Made by a program: the position numbers and the translations under genes. The notes under the pieces were generated by a model that was given only the letters and a program-made list of their open reading frames with translations, was not told the origin of the DNA and did not search any database. A stretch of DNA of 64,000 nt from Martinezella tropici (lineage in GTDB: Bacteria > Pseudomonadota > Alphaproteobacteria > Rhizobiales > Rhizobiaceae): NCBI GenBank assembly GCA_000799755.1, contig JUHI01000001.1, positions 744,001-808,000 of the forward strand, read 5' to 3'. Positions 8,893-17,791 of the stretch are shown here, piece by piece; position 1 is the stretch's first letter; each line of letters starts with the position of its first letter.

Positions 8893-10794
8893 TCAGATGA
8901 TGACGTGCGAGCCCAGCTCCACCACGCGGTTGGCCGGCAGGCGGAAGTAGTCCGAAGGATCGGTCGCGGCGTTGGCGAGAGCGATATAGAGACGGTCCTG
9001 CCAGTGCGGCATGCCGGACTTCGCATCCGGCACCAGCTTGCGGCGGCCGAGATAGAAGGAGGTCGACATGATATCGAACTTCAGGCCTGTCTTGCGTAGC
9101 GTCGCCAATGCCTGGGAGACGTTCTGCGACTCCATGAAGCCGAAGCGCAGCTCGACGCGCGAGAAGCGCTCCGAAACCTTCTCGACCGAATAACGATCCT
9201 CCTGAGCGACGCGCGGCTTGTTGATGGTGCGGATCGTCAGGATGACGTTCTTGTCGTGCAGAACGTGGTTGTGCTTCAGATTATGCAGAAGTGCGGCAGG
9301 CGCGGATTCCGGATCGCTGGTCAGGAAGATCGCCGTGCCGGGCACATGCGCCGGCGAATGATCGCTCTTGCGCTCGATCGAGCTGACGAAGGACGACAGG
9401 GGGATATCGGTGTGCCTGGTCTTCTCCATGAGGATCGAGGTGCCGCGGCGCCAGGTCCACATGATGACGGTGAAGGCCGTTGCGATCATCACCGGAACGT
9501 AGCCGCCGTCGTGGATCTTCAGCAGGTTGGCGCCGAGGAAGACGAATTCCAGCAGCAGGAGCGGCGTGAGCACGGCAACCGCCATCGGTAGCGTCCAGTT
9601 CCAGCGGACACGCACGAATTCGAACGCCATGATCGAGGTGACGACCATCGCGCCGGTCACCGAGATACCATAAGCCGTCGCCAGCGCATCCGAGGTTTTG
9701 AAGGCCAGTACCAGGAAGATGACGCCGAAGAACAGCACGGTGTTGACCGACGGCAGGAAGATCTGCCCAGTATTGGTTTCGGAGGTGAAGAGGATTTCCA
9801 TGCGCGGCAGGAAGCCGAGATGGATCGCCTGCCGCGTCAGCGAGAAAGCACCCGTAATGACGGCCTGGCTGGCGATGATCGTCGCCATCGTGGCGAGAAT
9901 GACCACCGGCAGGATCGCCCAGTGCGGATACATCAGGAAGAACGGGTCCGACATGGCCATGGGATCGCGCAGCACCAGGGCGCCCTGACCGAAATAGTTC
10001 AAAGTCAGCGACGGAAACACCAGCACGAACCAGGCCCACTGGATCGGCCGGCGGCCGAAATGGCCAAGGTCGGCATAGAGCGCTTCGGCGCCCGTTACCG
10101 TCAGGAACACGGCGCCGAGCACGACAACTCCGAGAAAGCCTTCGCGCAGGAGGAAGCTTACCGCATACCAGGGGTTGAGCGCGGCCAGAATGCTGTAATC
10201 GTCGGAAATGTGCATGATGCCGGCAAGGCCCATGACGATGAACCAGAGCGCCGTGATCGGGCCAAAGAAGCGGGCGACCGCGCCGGTGCCATGCGACTGG
10301 ATCGCGAAAAGCAGCGCCAGGATCGCCACCGATATGGGCACGATGTAATCCGACAGTTTCGGCGTGACGAGTTTCAGACCCTCGACCGCGGAAAGCACGG
10401 AAAGTGCCGGCGTGATCATCGCGTCGCCAAGGAAGAGTGCGGCGCCCAACAGGCCCAGCAGCATCAGGATGGCGGTATGGCCGTTCGCCGTCTTCATCAA
10501 CAATGCAAGCAGCGACAAGGTGCCGCCTTCGCCGTCATTGTCCGCGCGGAGCAGAAAAAGGACATATTTGATCGTGACGATGATCGTCAACGTCCAGAAC
10601 ATCAGCGAGATAACGCTGATGACTTCGCCGCGCGTCAAGCCGTCAGCGGCCACCGGCTTCAATGCCTCGCGAAAAGCATAGAGCGGGCTCGTGCCGATAT
10701 CGCCATAGACAACGCCGATCGAGCCGAGGGCGAGGTATGCGAGCTTACGAGCGTTCATTTTCCCGTCGGGAGAATGATGGGTTTCGTTAGACAT
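8893..10794 (-). CDS. kup: Kup-type low-affinity potassium transporter
   Basis: A 633-residue KUP/HAK/KT family protein taking up K+ with H+. The family signature [18 protein letters not shown] lies near residues 16-33. Residues 1 to about 450 carry about twelve hydrophobic helices, and the remaining roughly 180 form the soluble C-terminal domain. The stop is followed by a strong stem-loop. The gene starts 17 bp after the corA stop on the same strand, so K+ and Mg2+ uptake are probably co-transcribed from upstream of corA. Rhizobia usually have several kup copies, so paralogue numbering cannot be given here. Confidence 0.95.
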   Translation of the reverse strand: MSNETHHSPDGKMNARKLAYLALGSIGVVYGDIGTSPLYAFREALKPVAADGLTRGEVISVISLMFWTLTIIVTIKYVLFLLRADNDGEGGTLSLLALLMKTANGHTAILMLLGLLGAALFLGDAMITPALSVLSAVEGLKLVTPKLSDYIVPISVAILALLFAIQSHGTGAVARFFGPITALWFIVMGLAGIMHISDDYSILAALNPWYAVSFLLREGFLGVVVLGAVFLTVTGAEALYADLGHFGRRPIQWAWFVLVFPSLTLNYFGQGALVLRDPMAMSDPFFLMYPHWAILPVVILATMATIIASQAVITGAFSLTRQAIHLGFLPRMEILFTSETNTGQIFLPSVNTVLFFGVIFLVLAFKTSDALATAYGISVTGAMVVTSIMAFEFVRVRWNWTLPMAVAVLTPLLLLEFVFLGANLLKIHDGGYVPVMIATAFTVIMWTWRRGTSILMEKTRHTDIPLSSFVSSIERKSDHSPAHVPGTAIFLTSDPESAPAALLHNLKHNHVLHDKNVILTIRTINKPRVAQEDRYSVEKVSERFSRVELRFGFMESQNVSQALATLRKTGLKFDIMSTSFYLGRRKLVPDAKSGMPHWQDRLYIALANAATDPSDYFRLPANRVVELGSHVII

Positions 10795-10811
10795 TCAGGA
10801 TCACTAGACTC

Positions 10812-11789
10812 TCAGAGCCAGCCTTTCCAGCGAAAAAAGAAAAACGGAACGATGGCGGAAACCACCATCAGCAACAGCGATGCCGGGTAGCCGAAGGCAA
10901 AGCGCAACTCGGGCATATGCTCGAAATTCATGCCATAGACGGACGCCACGAGCGTCGGCGGCAGAAACACCACGGAAGCGATCGAAAAGATCTTGATGAT
11001 GGAGTTCTGCTCTATATTGATCAGCCCGAGCGACGCATCCAGCAGGAAGGTGATGTTTCCCGCGACGAAGGATGCGTGCTCCGACAGTGACTGCACATCC
11101 CTCGAGACATTGCGGCACAGTTCCCTGGCCTCATGGTCCTGCTGCATCGCGGGGATGGTATGCAGAAAAGTCAGCAGCCGGGACAGCGAACTCAGGCTGT
11201 CGCGTAGCTTGCTGAGCGTACGGTGATAGCCGGCGATGTCCTTGAGCTTTTCTTCCAGATAATTTGACGGACGGCGGATCTTCTTCACCCGATCGCCGAA
11301 CACATGCACCGACAATATATCGATGCTGGCGACCGTCTGTTCAAGAACCTCTGCAGTCCTGTCGACGATCGTTTCGAGAAGCTTGGCAAGGAGCGCGACG
11401 CCGGTTCGCCGATCCTGCGGGATGCGCTGCAGGGCCGCGATGAACAGCGCGAAGGATTTAGGCTGCGCGTAGCGGATCGTGATCAGACGATGTCCCGTCA
11501 GGATGAAGGCGACATCGGTAAGCATCGGCAGATTGGTGTCGGCCTTCCACAGCAGCGAGGCGGTCAGAAAGACCGAGCCGTCCTCGACATAGAGGCGGCT
11601 CGAGGGCTCGATGCCCTTCATGTCCTCGCGGGTCGGCACTTCGAGCCCAAGCAGGCGCTCGATGCTCGCTTCCTCCTCGCGAGACGGGTCGACCATATCG
11701 ATCCAGACGGCATTGTCTGGCAGCCGATGGGCAGCCGAAAGATCAGGAAGCTCAAGCGGCTTCTGGTCCGAGCAATAGGCAGTTATCAA
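10812..11789 (-). CDS. corA: CorA-type magnesium/divalent cation transporter
   Basis: A 325-residue CorA/MIT channel subunit. The signature GMN is at 286-288 in SVYGMNFEHMPEL, between the last two membrane helices near the C-terminus. The N-terminal 230 residues form the cytoplasmic alpha/beta and long-helix funnel that senses Mg2+. The C-terminus ends in basic residues (RWKGWL), as in the pentameric channels. It lies 17 bp upstream of kup, implying an operon. A gap of 408 bp lies upstream, unusually long and containing hairpins, so an RNA-level Mg2+ response is possible but unproven. Confidence 0.93.
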   Translation of the reverse strand: MITAYCSDQKPLELPDLSAAHRLPDNAVWIDMVDPSREEEASIERLLGLEVPTREDMKGIEPSSRLYVEDGSVFLTASLLWKADTNLPMLTDVAFILTGHRLITIRYAQPKSFALFIAALQRIPQDRRTGVALLAKLLETIVDRTAEVLEQTVASIDILSVHVFGDRVKKIRRPSNYLEEKLKDIAGYHRTLSKLRDSLSSLSRLLTFLHTIPAMQQDHEARELCRNVSRDVQSLSEHASFVAGNITFLLDASLGLINIEQNSIIKIFSIASVVFLPPTLVASVYGMNFEHMPELRFAFGYPASLLLMVVSAIVPFFFFRWKGWL

Positions 11790-12197
11790 CTGCTCGCTCC
11801 TGCAGAGACGAAGCCGGCATCAGGGCGCCTTGCGCGCGCTGGCCGCGATTCCACCAATGGCCAATGAAAAAAGCTCATAAAACCCCGGTCGTATCCCGCC
11901 AGCCCGGCCGGGAATCCGTGTCCACGTTCCATTGCGCTGCTGTACCAATCCTTCGTCCGTCCCGGCGAACCTGCCTGCTCGGACGAAGCAGAACCACCAA
12001 TCGGCGGAGAGCGGTCATCGGAAACGACCAACCAGTTCCACGCAGGCGGCGCATATGCAGCAAAGCTCGCAAAGAATCAAGTCACAACCTCTTCATCGCA
12101 CGCTTTCGCCGCAGTTCGGCTAATCTTGCGAAGTCATAGCACAGGATGACGACAAGACAATCCGTCACTATACGGAAAGCCCATATGTCTTTGTGAA
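11790..12197. other. 408-bp gap upstream of corA
   Basis: It lies between the corA start and the mrp stop, both on the minus strand. Short open frames on both strands have no family resemblance. One clear hairpin is present: CTTCGTCCG at 11951-11959 pairs with CGGACGAAG at 11980-11988. It would be about 160-200 bases upstream of the corA start, in a possible long leader. I see no known riboswitch. Confidence 0.5.
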
Positions 12198-13358
12198 TTA
12201 TTCAAAGACGATCGCCGGCGCGGCGCGCTGCGGCGTGCCTGACACTTGCTTCCAGACATTGGCCGCGATCTCGCGATAGATGTTCGCGACTACGCCGTTC
12301 GGCTCGGCGGCGACCAGCGGCGTACCGGCATCCGAGGTCTCGCGAATGCCCATGGTCAACGGCACCTCGCCGAGGAAGGGAACACCGATGCGTTCAGCCT
12401 CCTTGCGCGCCCCGCCATGGCCGAAAATGTCATAGCGCGCGCCGGTATCCGGAGCGATGAAATAGCTCATGTTCTCGACGATGCCGAGAACGGGAACCTC
12501 GACCTTGCGGAACATGTTGAGGCCCTTGCGTGCATCGATCAGCGCCAGATCCTGAGGCGTCGAGACGATGACGGCGCCGGCCAGCGGCACCTGTTGCGCC
12601 ATGGTGAGCTGCACGTCGCCGGTGCCGGGCGGCATGTCGACGACCAGCACGTCGAGCTCGCCCCAGGCAACCTCTCGCAACATCTGCAACAGGGCGGACT
12701 GCACCATCGGTCCGCGCCAGATCATCGCGGTTTCCTCTTCGACGAGGAAACCCATCGACATCACCTTGAGGCCATAATTCTCCATGGGATTGATGATGCG
12801 GCCATCGATCTGGGTCGGACGGCCGGAAATCTTCAACAGGCGCGGCATCGAGGGGCCATAGATATCGGCGTCCAGAATGCCGACGCTGAGGCCGTTGGCC
12901 AGCAGTCCCAGCGCCAGGTTGACCGCCGTCGTCGATTTGCCGACACCGCCCTTGCCCGAGGCGACCGCGATGATGGCCTTGACGCCGGGAACGCCGATCT
13001 TGGCGGCGCGGGGCGGCTGTTGCGGCTGATGCGGATGGGGATGCGAGTGGCCATGCGGGGCAGCCTGCGCCGGCGCTGGCGTGGGTCGGGGCGCCGGAGC
13101 GCCGGCCTTTTTATCTGCGGTCAGGGCAACCAGAGCACCCTTGACGCCAGGCATCTCCTTGATCACCCGCTCGGCCGCAAGACGCATCGGCTCCAGATCC
13201 TTGGCCCGCTCGGCAGGGACGGTGATGGAAAAATAGACCTTGCCATCGGAAATGAAGACATCGGACACCATGCCGAGTTCGACGATGTTGTGCTCCAGGT
13301 CCGGGCCGCGAACCGTCTTCAACGTTTCCAGCACCTGTTCCTTGGTGATGTCTGCCAT
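12198..13358 (-). CDS. mrp: Mrp/ApbC-type P-loop ATPase, Fe-S carrier family
   Basis: A 386-residue protein. Residues 3-80 form a MIP18-like (DUF59) domain, 85-120 a Pro/His-rich linker (PHGHSHPHPH), and 120-386 a MinD/Mrp-type ATPase. Its deviant Walker A is SGKGGVGKST (about 134-143), with DADIYGPS and DMPPGTGD as partner motifs. The family loads Fe-S clusters onto target proteins. The pair of cysteines that bridges the cluster in E. coli Mrp is missing: the equivalent segment reads YFIAPDTGARYDIFG, with alanine and threonine at the cysteine positions. The start at 13358 is chosen because the longer frame adds residues unlike the family. Confidence 0.9.
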   Translation of the reverse strand: MADITKEQVLETLKTVRGPDLEHNIVELGMVSDVFISDGKVYFSITVPAERAKDLEPMRLAAERVIKEMPGVKGALVALTADKKAGAPAPRPTPAPAQAAPHGHSHPHPHQPQQPPRAAKIGVPGVKAIIAVASGKGGVGKSTTAVNLALGLLANGLSVGILDADIYGPSMPRLLKISGRPTQIDGRIINPMENYGLKVMSMGFLVEEETAMIWRGPMVQSALLQMLREVAWGELDVLVVDMPPGTGDVQLTMAQQVPLAGAVIVSTPQDLALIDARKGLNMFRKVEVPVLGIVENMSYFIAPDTGARYDIFGHGGARKEAERIGVPFLGEVPLTMGIRETSDAGTPLVAAEPNGVVANIYREIAANVWKQVSGTPQRAAPAIVFE

Positions 13359-13475
13359 TTCACCCTCACTGCAGAATCCTTTTCGGCAGCGCGGCCATCG
13401 GCGCGCACTTCCGAAGTCATTCCGGTTTAGATAGTGGAGCTGCGGGACTTCGCCAAACGAAATTCGGAACGCTGG

Positions 13476-13547
13476 CAATAAAAAGCGTCTTCGTTGCGGC
13501 CGGTAGGTCCGCCGGGTCCATCAAGGACCCTTACCAGCCGCAACGCT
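13476..13547 (-). terminator. Large composite stem-loop with T tract (possible 3' end of a small RNA)
   Basis: On the minus strand four paired blocks stack: AGCG/CGCT (with a bulge), TTGCGGC/GCCGCAA, GGTA/TACC and GGGTCC/GGACCC, with a five-base loop. The structure runs straight into TTTTTATT at 13484-13477. It lies between luxR and mrp and ends about 118 bases before the mrp start, so it does not belong to the 3' end of either gene directly. Confidence 0.75.
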
Positions 13548-13640
13548 CTCCCAATAGGGAAGACATGATCGCGGGCCGACATAGAGCACCCATCGGAAAG
13601 GAATAGGGCATAGGCGCGAAAATCTTCCTCCAGGTGCGTC
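13478..13640 (-). ncRNA. Candidate small RNA ending at the composite terminator
   Basis: TTGTTG (13675-13670) and TAAGAT (13651-13646), 18 bases apart, are a plausible promoter on the minus strand. A transcript from about 13640 to the T tract at 13478 would be about 160 bases, with inner pairings (AGGAAGA with TCTTCC, GCACC with GGGTGC). No coding potential is convincing, although a short frame of 11 codons ends just before the terminator. I do not recognise the RNA family. The other part of the 634-bp gap, 13712-13992, shows only AT-rich sequence. Confidence 0.35.
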
Positions 13641-13672
13641 CGATCTTATTAAGCGTGTTAAATAAGCAACAA

Positions 13673-13711
13673 CCGTCGCCGAGCCTTCGCCTGGAGAAGC
13701 GACGGCGACGG
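13673..13711. repeat. 9-bp stem inverted repeat in luxR-mrp gap
   Basis: CCGTCGCCG at 13673-13681 and CGGCGACGG at 13703-13711 are perfect complements, with an inner CTTC/GAAG pair. On the minus strand it is followed by a T-rich stretch, so it may end luxR transcription and also lies against the candidate small-RNA promoter. Confidence 0.6.
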
Positions 13712-13992
13712 CATCGACGACGGTCATTTGATCCGCGCACGTTTCATCGGCGCTGTTATCAAAGTCCCCTCTGGACCTCTATTTCATTTACAAGCAGGAA
13801 CCGTGCCAGTTTCAATAAACTTAAAAATAGTATTATTTTTCAATTGGTTGACGTGAATCCGTTTATCGATGCGAGGCTGGCGCTCGCCAAGCAATTCATC
13901 ATGTTTTATCCGCAGCGCACAAAATTCATTCAATGCCCTGCCCGAATCTCGCTCATCGGGATGCGATGGGCACGGATGCCATCAAGCGGATA

Positions 13993-14733
13993 TTACTTGA
14001 TCAATCCGACGCGCAGGGCCTTGGCAACGGCCTGGGTGCGATTGACGGTGTCGAGCTTCTTGGTGGCGCGATTGAGGTAGTGATTGACCGTATGTTCCGA
14101 GAGAGACAGGATTTCGGCAATTTCCGCACTGGTCTTCCCGGCCGCCGTCCAGTTTAGGCAATCAATCTCGCGGTCGGTAAGAGCATCGACGACGCGAACA
14201 TCGAGATTGCGGATCTCGGCCAGCCGGTCGAAAACGTGGACCGCGATATAGAAAAGCTCCCTCATTTCTTCGGCTGCAAAAAGCTCGCGATCACCGCCCA
14301 AGCAGATGGCACCACGAAGGCCGGAGGCGTCGTGGGTCGGAAAATAGACGAAGCGGGTCATGCGGAAACGTTCGAACAGGGCAACGGCGAGCCGGGACTT
14401 GCCTTCTTCGCGATTGGGGCTTGCTGCCACCTCGTAAATGAAAGGCAGCGTGGAGGTGCGCAGACGGTGCAGTACGGGACTGGTCGCCATCAGGCTTTCC
14501 TGATCGTAGATCGACAGCAGCTCGGCCGGCCAATTGTTAATCACGGAATTGCTTTGCAGGTCGGAAGACGTAATCGGCGGCAGGTTGAACACCATGAAGG
14601 CCCGGCAACGGTAAATTTCCGTCAATCCCTTCATGAAACGAAACACATCGAACTGCGTCTTGAGCCTGCTGATTTCCTCGATAGAGCCCTCGCCACGAGG
14701 GGACATTCCCGCCTGTATCAATGCCGCCATCAC
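13993..14733 (-). CDS. LuxR-family transcriptional regulator (orphan)
   Basis: A 246-residue regulator with an N-terminal autoinducer-binding-like domain (about 20-165) and a C-terminal LuxR helix-turn-helix (about 180-245, LTDREIDCLNWTAAGKTSAEIA then SEHTVNHYLNRATKKL). No luxI-type synthase gene is nearby, so it is a solo. Of the six residues conserved in acyl-homoserine-lactone receptors, the tyrosine (Y76) and proline (P86) are kept. The two tryptophans and the aspartate correspond to L72, Y100 and S85. That suggests a different ligand or none. It is transcribed alone, with 321 bp upstream and a structured gap downstream. Confidence 0.85.
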   Translation of the reverse strand: MMAALIQAGMSPRGEGSIEEISRLKTQFDVFRFMKGLTEIYRCRAFMVFNLPPITSSDLQSNSVINNWPAELLSIYDQESLMATSPVLHRLRTSTLPFIYEVAASPNREEGKSRLAVALFERFRMTRFVYFPTHDASGLRGAICLGGDRELFAAEEMRELFYIAVHVFDRLAEIRNLDVRVVDALTDREIDCLNWTAAGKTSAEIAEILSLSEHTVNHYLNRATKKLDTVNRTQAVAKALRVGLIK

Positions 14734-15054
14734 CAGTCTTCTTTATGTAAAAGAGGGAAAAAATACGAAACTTCCGTCTCTTGCCCCTCACGATTATCGC
14801 GTCGGCACCGATATCATGCGCTCGACAAAATATAAGTTTTCCAAAATCGTGATTGCATCAACGCCCGTTACTATTATGTCCGCTCATCACCTCGCCAAAT
14901 CCTGTATGATTCCAATAATCACTTGGAGATAATGGCAGTTCTTCGGCATATCTCAACAGTAAAATTCAAGATAAACGAGCAATTCCGCTAACATCCAGCG
15001 CCCACAGCATTAAATCCGCGGGTTTCGGACAGCCGTTGCGCGAAATTTATATGA
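14734..15054. other. 321-bp AT-rich gap upstream of luxR
   Basis: It separates the IclR regulator stop from the luxR start, both on the minus strand, and must contain the luxR promoter. I see no gene, no convincing lux-box palindrome and no terminator with a T tract. Confidence 0.5.
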
Positions 15055-15870
15055 TTAACGCTTGGGACCCATGCGGTTGCGCATGTCCATCATGATCGAA
15101 TCAGCCGCCGCAACCACCAAGGGCGCCCATGCCTGCAACTTTTCCGACGTGACGCGATAGGCCGGGCCAGTTACCGAGACGCCCGCCAGCATGTGACCAT
15201 CATCGGCGCGGATCGGCGCGGCGACGCAGCATATGCCGCTTTCGTGCTCCTCGAGATCGAAGGCATAGCCTCGCCTGCGGATTTCCGAAATGGCGGACAA
15301 TAGTTCGGAGGCATTGCGAAGCGTCTGCTCGGTATAGGGGCGAAATTCGATGCCTGAAATTCTTGCAGCAAGCTCGGCATCGTCAAGCGCGGAAAGCGCC
15401 GCCTTGCCCACACCGGTGCAATAGGCCGGCGATGCATTGCCCACCTGCGAATACATGCGCACCGATTGCCTGCCCTCCACCTTGTCGAGGTAGATGACCT
15501 CCGCGCCGCGCAGGACGCCGAGATGCACGGTTTCGCCCGTCACCTCCTGCAGACGATGCAGTTGCGGCTCGGCAATGGCGCGAAACTCGTTGCGCGCCCA
15601 GCTGCGCGAGGCCAGCGTCAGGAGCCGCAATCCGATCAGGTAACGCCCATCGCGATCGACCTCCAGAAGCCCTTCCTCGACAAGATGCGACAATTGCCGG
15701 TGCAGCGTGCCGCGCGGCTGATCGGAGCGAGAGAGAATATCGGTAAAGCGCATGGGGCCATCGGCGAGCGCGACCAGATCGAGCAGGGAGACGAGCTTTC
15801 CCAGCGTCCCGGTTTCCCGGTCGCCCCGTCCTTTATTTTTTCCGTCCCCTGAACCCAGATCCATGCTCAT
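15055..15870 (-). CDS. IclR-family regulator, probable repressor of the galactose/galactonate operon
   Basis: A 271-residue regulator. The N-terminal winged helix-turn-helix (about 22-85) includes the recognition segment SDQPRGTLHRQLSHLVEEGLL. The C-terminal effector domain (about 95-260) has typical IclR features such as GKAALSALDD and a cysteine-containing ESGICCVAAPI segment. It is divergent from the sugar-acid operon and a perfect palindrome lies between them, so it very likely controls that operon in response to a pathway intermediate such as galactonate or its dehydrated product. The effector is inferred from context only. Confidence 0.88.
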   Translation of the reverse strand: MSMDLGSGDGKNKGRGDRETGTLGKLVSLLDLVALADGPMRFTDILSRSDQPRGTLHRQLSHLVEEGLLEVDRDGRYLIGLRLLTLASRSWARNEFRAIAEPQLHRLQEVTGETVHLGVLRGAEVIYLDKVEGRQSVRMYSQVGNASPAYCTGVGKAALSALDDAELAARISGIEFRPYTEQTLRNASELLSAISEIRRRGYAFDLEEHESGICCVAAPIRADDGHMLAGVSVTGPAYRVTSEKLQAWAPLVVAAADSIMMDMRNRMGPKR

Positions 15871-15910
15871 TCATTTATCTCTGGCACAGCCGCTCTAAAA
15901 TCGAAGAAGC

Positions 15911-15960
15911 AGGGCATGATGTCGTGCGAAAACCGATCCCACTTTTCCGCATCATGCTCT
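15911..15960. repeat. Rhizobial intergenic palindromic element, copy 1
   Basis: Arms GCATGATG (15914-15921) and CATCATGC (15950-15957) enclose a GAAAACCG ... CTTTTCC core. The same core with other arms occurs at 46309-46371. Palindromes of this form are scattered in rhizobial intergenic DNA. Confidence 0.6.
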
Positions 15961-15964
15961 ATCC

Positions 15965-15993
15965 TTGACACGATAAGAACCTAGCCCGATAAT
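15965..15993 (+). promoter_or_regulatory. Sigma-70 promoter of the galactose/galactonate operon
   Basis: TTGACA at 15965-15970 and GATAAT at 15988-15993 are exactly 17 bases apart, a near-consensus promoter. The start point would be near 16000, about 60 bases before the dehydrogenase start. Confidence 0.85.
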
Positions 15994-16011
15994 TCCATAT
16001 AGTCAAATTGT

Positions 16012-16028
16012 GTTCCACATAATGGAAC
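16012..16028. promoter_or_regulatory. Palindromic operator, likely IclR-regulator site
   Basis: GTTCCA-CATAA-TGGAAC is a perfect 6-5-6 inverted repeat lying just downstream of the expected transcription start. A second half-site, ATTCCATAT, overlaps the -10 box at 15992-16000. This placement fits repression that is relieved by a pathway metabolite. Confidence 0.72.
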
Positions 16029-16058
16029 TTTCTGTCAATTCAGGGAGGAGATATCTCG

Positions 16059-16826
16059 GTGGGTACTCAGGCGCAATTTCCCGATCTGAAAGATCGCACC
16101 GTCCTCGTCACCGGCGGCGGCTCCGGCATCGGCGCAAGCCTGGTGGAAGCCTTTGCCAAGCAGGGCGCAAAGGTCGCCTTCATCGACATAGCCGAGGAAC
16201 CCAGCAAGGCGTTGGCAGCCAGGCTTTCGGCAGATTCCGCCCATCCGGTCGTCTTCTACCATGCGGATCTGCGTGATGTCGGCGCGATCAAAAGCACGGT
16301 TGCGGCCGTCGAGTCCGATCTCGGCGCGATCCGCGTTCTCGTCAACAACGCCGCCTGGGACGACCGGCATGACATCGACACCACGACCGAGGAATATTGG
16401 GACAACAATCAGGCGATCAACCTGAAGCAGGTCTTCTTCGTGTCGCAAGCGGCAGCACCCGGCATGCGGGCAGCCGGCGGCGGCGCGATCATCAATTTCT
16501 CCTCGATCGTCTTCAAGATGAACCCGCCACTGCTCTCCTCCTATGCGACTGCGAAGTCGGGCATCATCGGGCTGACCAAGAGCTTTGCCGGACGCTTCGG
16601 CCCCGAAAATATCCGCGTCAACGCCGTTCTGCCCGGCATGATCGTCACCCAGCGGCAGCTCGACCTCTGGCTGACCCAGGACGGCATGGCGAAGACGATC
16701 GAACGGCAATGCCTGAAACGCGTGCTGAACGCCGATGACCTGGTCGGGCCGGTGCTTTTCCTGGCGTCGGACTGTGCGGGCGCGATGACCGGACAGGCGA
16801 TCACCGTCGATGGCGGCATCTTTTAA
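16059..16826 (+). CDS. SDR-family sugar dehydrogenase, probable D-galactose 1-dehydrogenase
   Basis: A 255-residue short-chain dehydrogenase. The cofactor motif VTGGGSGIG is at 18-26, an acidic residue (D43) ends the second beta strand and favours NAD, NNA is at 96-98, and the catalytic Ser (about 149), Y162 and K166 form the SYATAK triad. The start is GTG at 16059, supported by GGGAGGAG seven bases upstream. As first gene of an operon with dgoK, dgoA and a lactonase, it most likely oxidises D-galactose (or L-arabinose) to the lactone. The substrate is inferred from neighbours. Confidence 0.82.
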   Translation: MGTQAQFPDLKDRTVLVTGGGSGIGASLVEAFAKQGAKVAFIDIAEEPSKALAARLSADSAHPVVFYHADLRDVGAIKSTVAAVESDLGAIRVLVNNAAWDDRHDIDTTTEEYWDNNQAINLKQVFFVSQAAAPGMRAAGGGAIINFSSIVFKMNPPLLSSYATAKSGIIGLTKSFAGRFGPENIRVNAVLPGMIVTQRQLDLWLTQDGMAKTIERQCLKRVLNADDLVGPVLFLASDCAGAMTGQAITVDGGIF

Positions 16827-16862
16827 CCCTATATTTCTGAAGTAGAATTTGGAGCATTTCTC

Positions 16863-17780
16863 ATGACGAAGCCCGCATATGTCGCGGTGGACTGGGGCAC
16901 CAGCAGTTTCCGGCTGTGGCTGATCGGCGAAGACGGCAGCATTCTTTCGGAGCGCCGCAGCGGCGAAGGCATGACCACGGCGGCCCAATTGGGCTTTGCC
17001 AAGGTTTTGCAATCGCATCTTGATGCCATATCCGCGCCGGATGCCATCCCCGTCATCGTGTGCGGCATGGCCGGCGCGCGCCAGGGCTGGGTGGAGGCTG
17101 GATACATCGATACACCGACCTCGCTCGCCGCTATTCTCACCGGCGCCGTTTCCGTGCCTGGACAGACGCGCGACGTGCGCATCCTACCGGGTCTGGCGCA
17201 GCGCAGCCAGCAGGTGCCTGATGTCATGCGTGGCGAAGAAACGCAGCTGCTCGGCGCGATTGCCGCCGACGCCAAGGGCGAACAGCTCGTTTGCATGCCA
17301 GGAACACATTCGAAATGGGTGCGCGTACTTGATGGCCAGGTGACAGGCTTCTCCACCTTCATGACCGGCGAGCTTTTCGACGTCATCACCAAGCACAGCA
17401 TCCTGTCGCATGCGGTTGCCGGCGCGGCGGATCAGCCTGCCGATACGAAGGCATTCGAGACCGCCCTTAAGGCGGCTCTCGACAGGCCGGCGCTCGTCAC
17501 CAATCTGCTGTTTACGGCCCGCTCCGGCCAGCTTCTGAACGGGCTTTCGGCCGCCGGTGCGCAATCGCTGATATCAGGCACCCTGATTGGCGCCGAAATT
17601 GCCGGCGCGCTGGCTTCGGCCGGGCAGAATGCCGCCATCACCCTCGTCGCCTCCGGCCGCCTCCAGGCTCTCTATGAAGATGCCTTCCGCACTCTATCCC
17701 TCACCTACAAGACCATCGACGCCGATGCCGCCGTCCGTCGCGGACTGTCCGCTGCGGCCGAGGCGATCTGGTTCAAGTAA
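16863..17780 (+). CDS. dgoK: 2-dehydro-3-deoxygalactonokinase
   Basis: A 305-residue kinase of the DgoK family that phosphorylates 2-keto-3-deoxy-galactonate at C6. The N-terminal phosphate-binding motif VAVDWGTSSFRLWL (about 7-20) belongs to the sugar kinase/actin fold, and CMPGTHSKWVRV (about 144-155) is characteristic of DgoK. It lies 36 bp after the dehydrogenase and 11 bp before the aldolase, clearly one operon. Together they form the De Ley-Doudoroff route from galactose to pyruvate and glyceraldehyde 3-phosphate. The start matches the family N-terminus. Confidence 0.93.
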   Translation: MTKPAYVAVDWGTSSFRLWLIGEDGSILSERRSGEGMTTAAQLGFAKVLQSHLDAISAPDAIPVIVCGMAGARQGWVEAGYIDTPTSLAAILTGAVSVPGQTRDVRILPGLAQRSQQVPDVMRGEETQLLGAIAADAKGEQLVCMPGTHSKWVRVLDGQVTGFSTFMTGELFDVITKHSILSHAVAGAADQPADTKAFETALKAALDRPALVTNLLFTARSGQLLNGLSAAGAQSLISGTLIGAEIAGALASAGQNAAITLVASGRLQALYEDAFRTLSLTYKTIDADAAVRRGLSAAAEAIWFK

Positions 17781-17791
17781 AGAAAGCAAAG

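Noticed and set aside
11786..12139. Overlapping short frames on both strands upstream of corA
   Set aside because: Arg/Ser/Pro-rich, no ribosome-binding site, no family likeness; one overlaps the corA start.
13521..13740. Two minus-strand frames of 68 and 69 codons in the luxR-mrp gap
   Set aside because: They overlap each other and the stable hairpin. Coding use is unconvincing compared with an RNA element.
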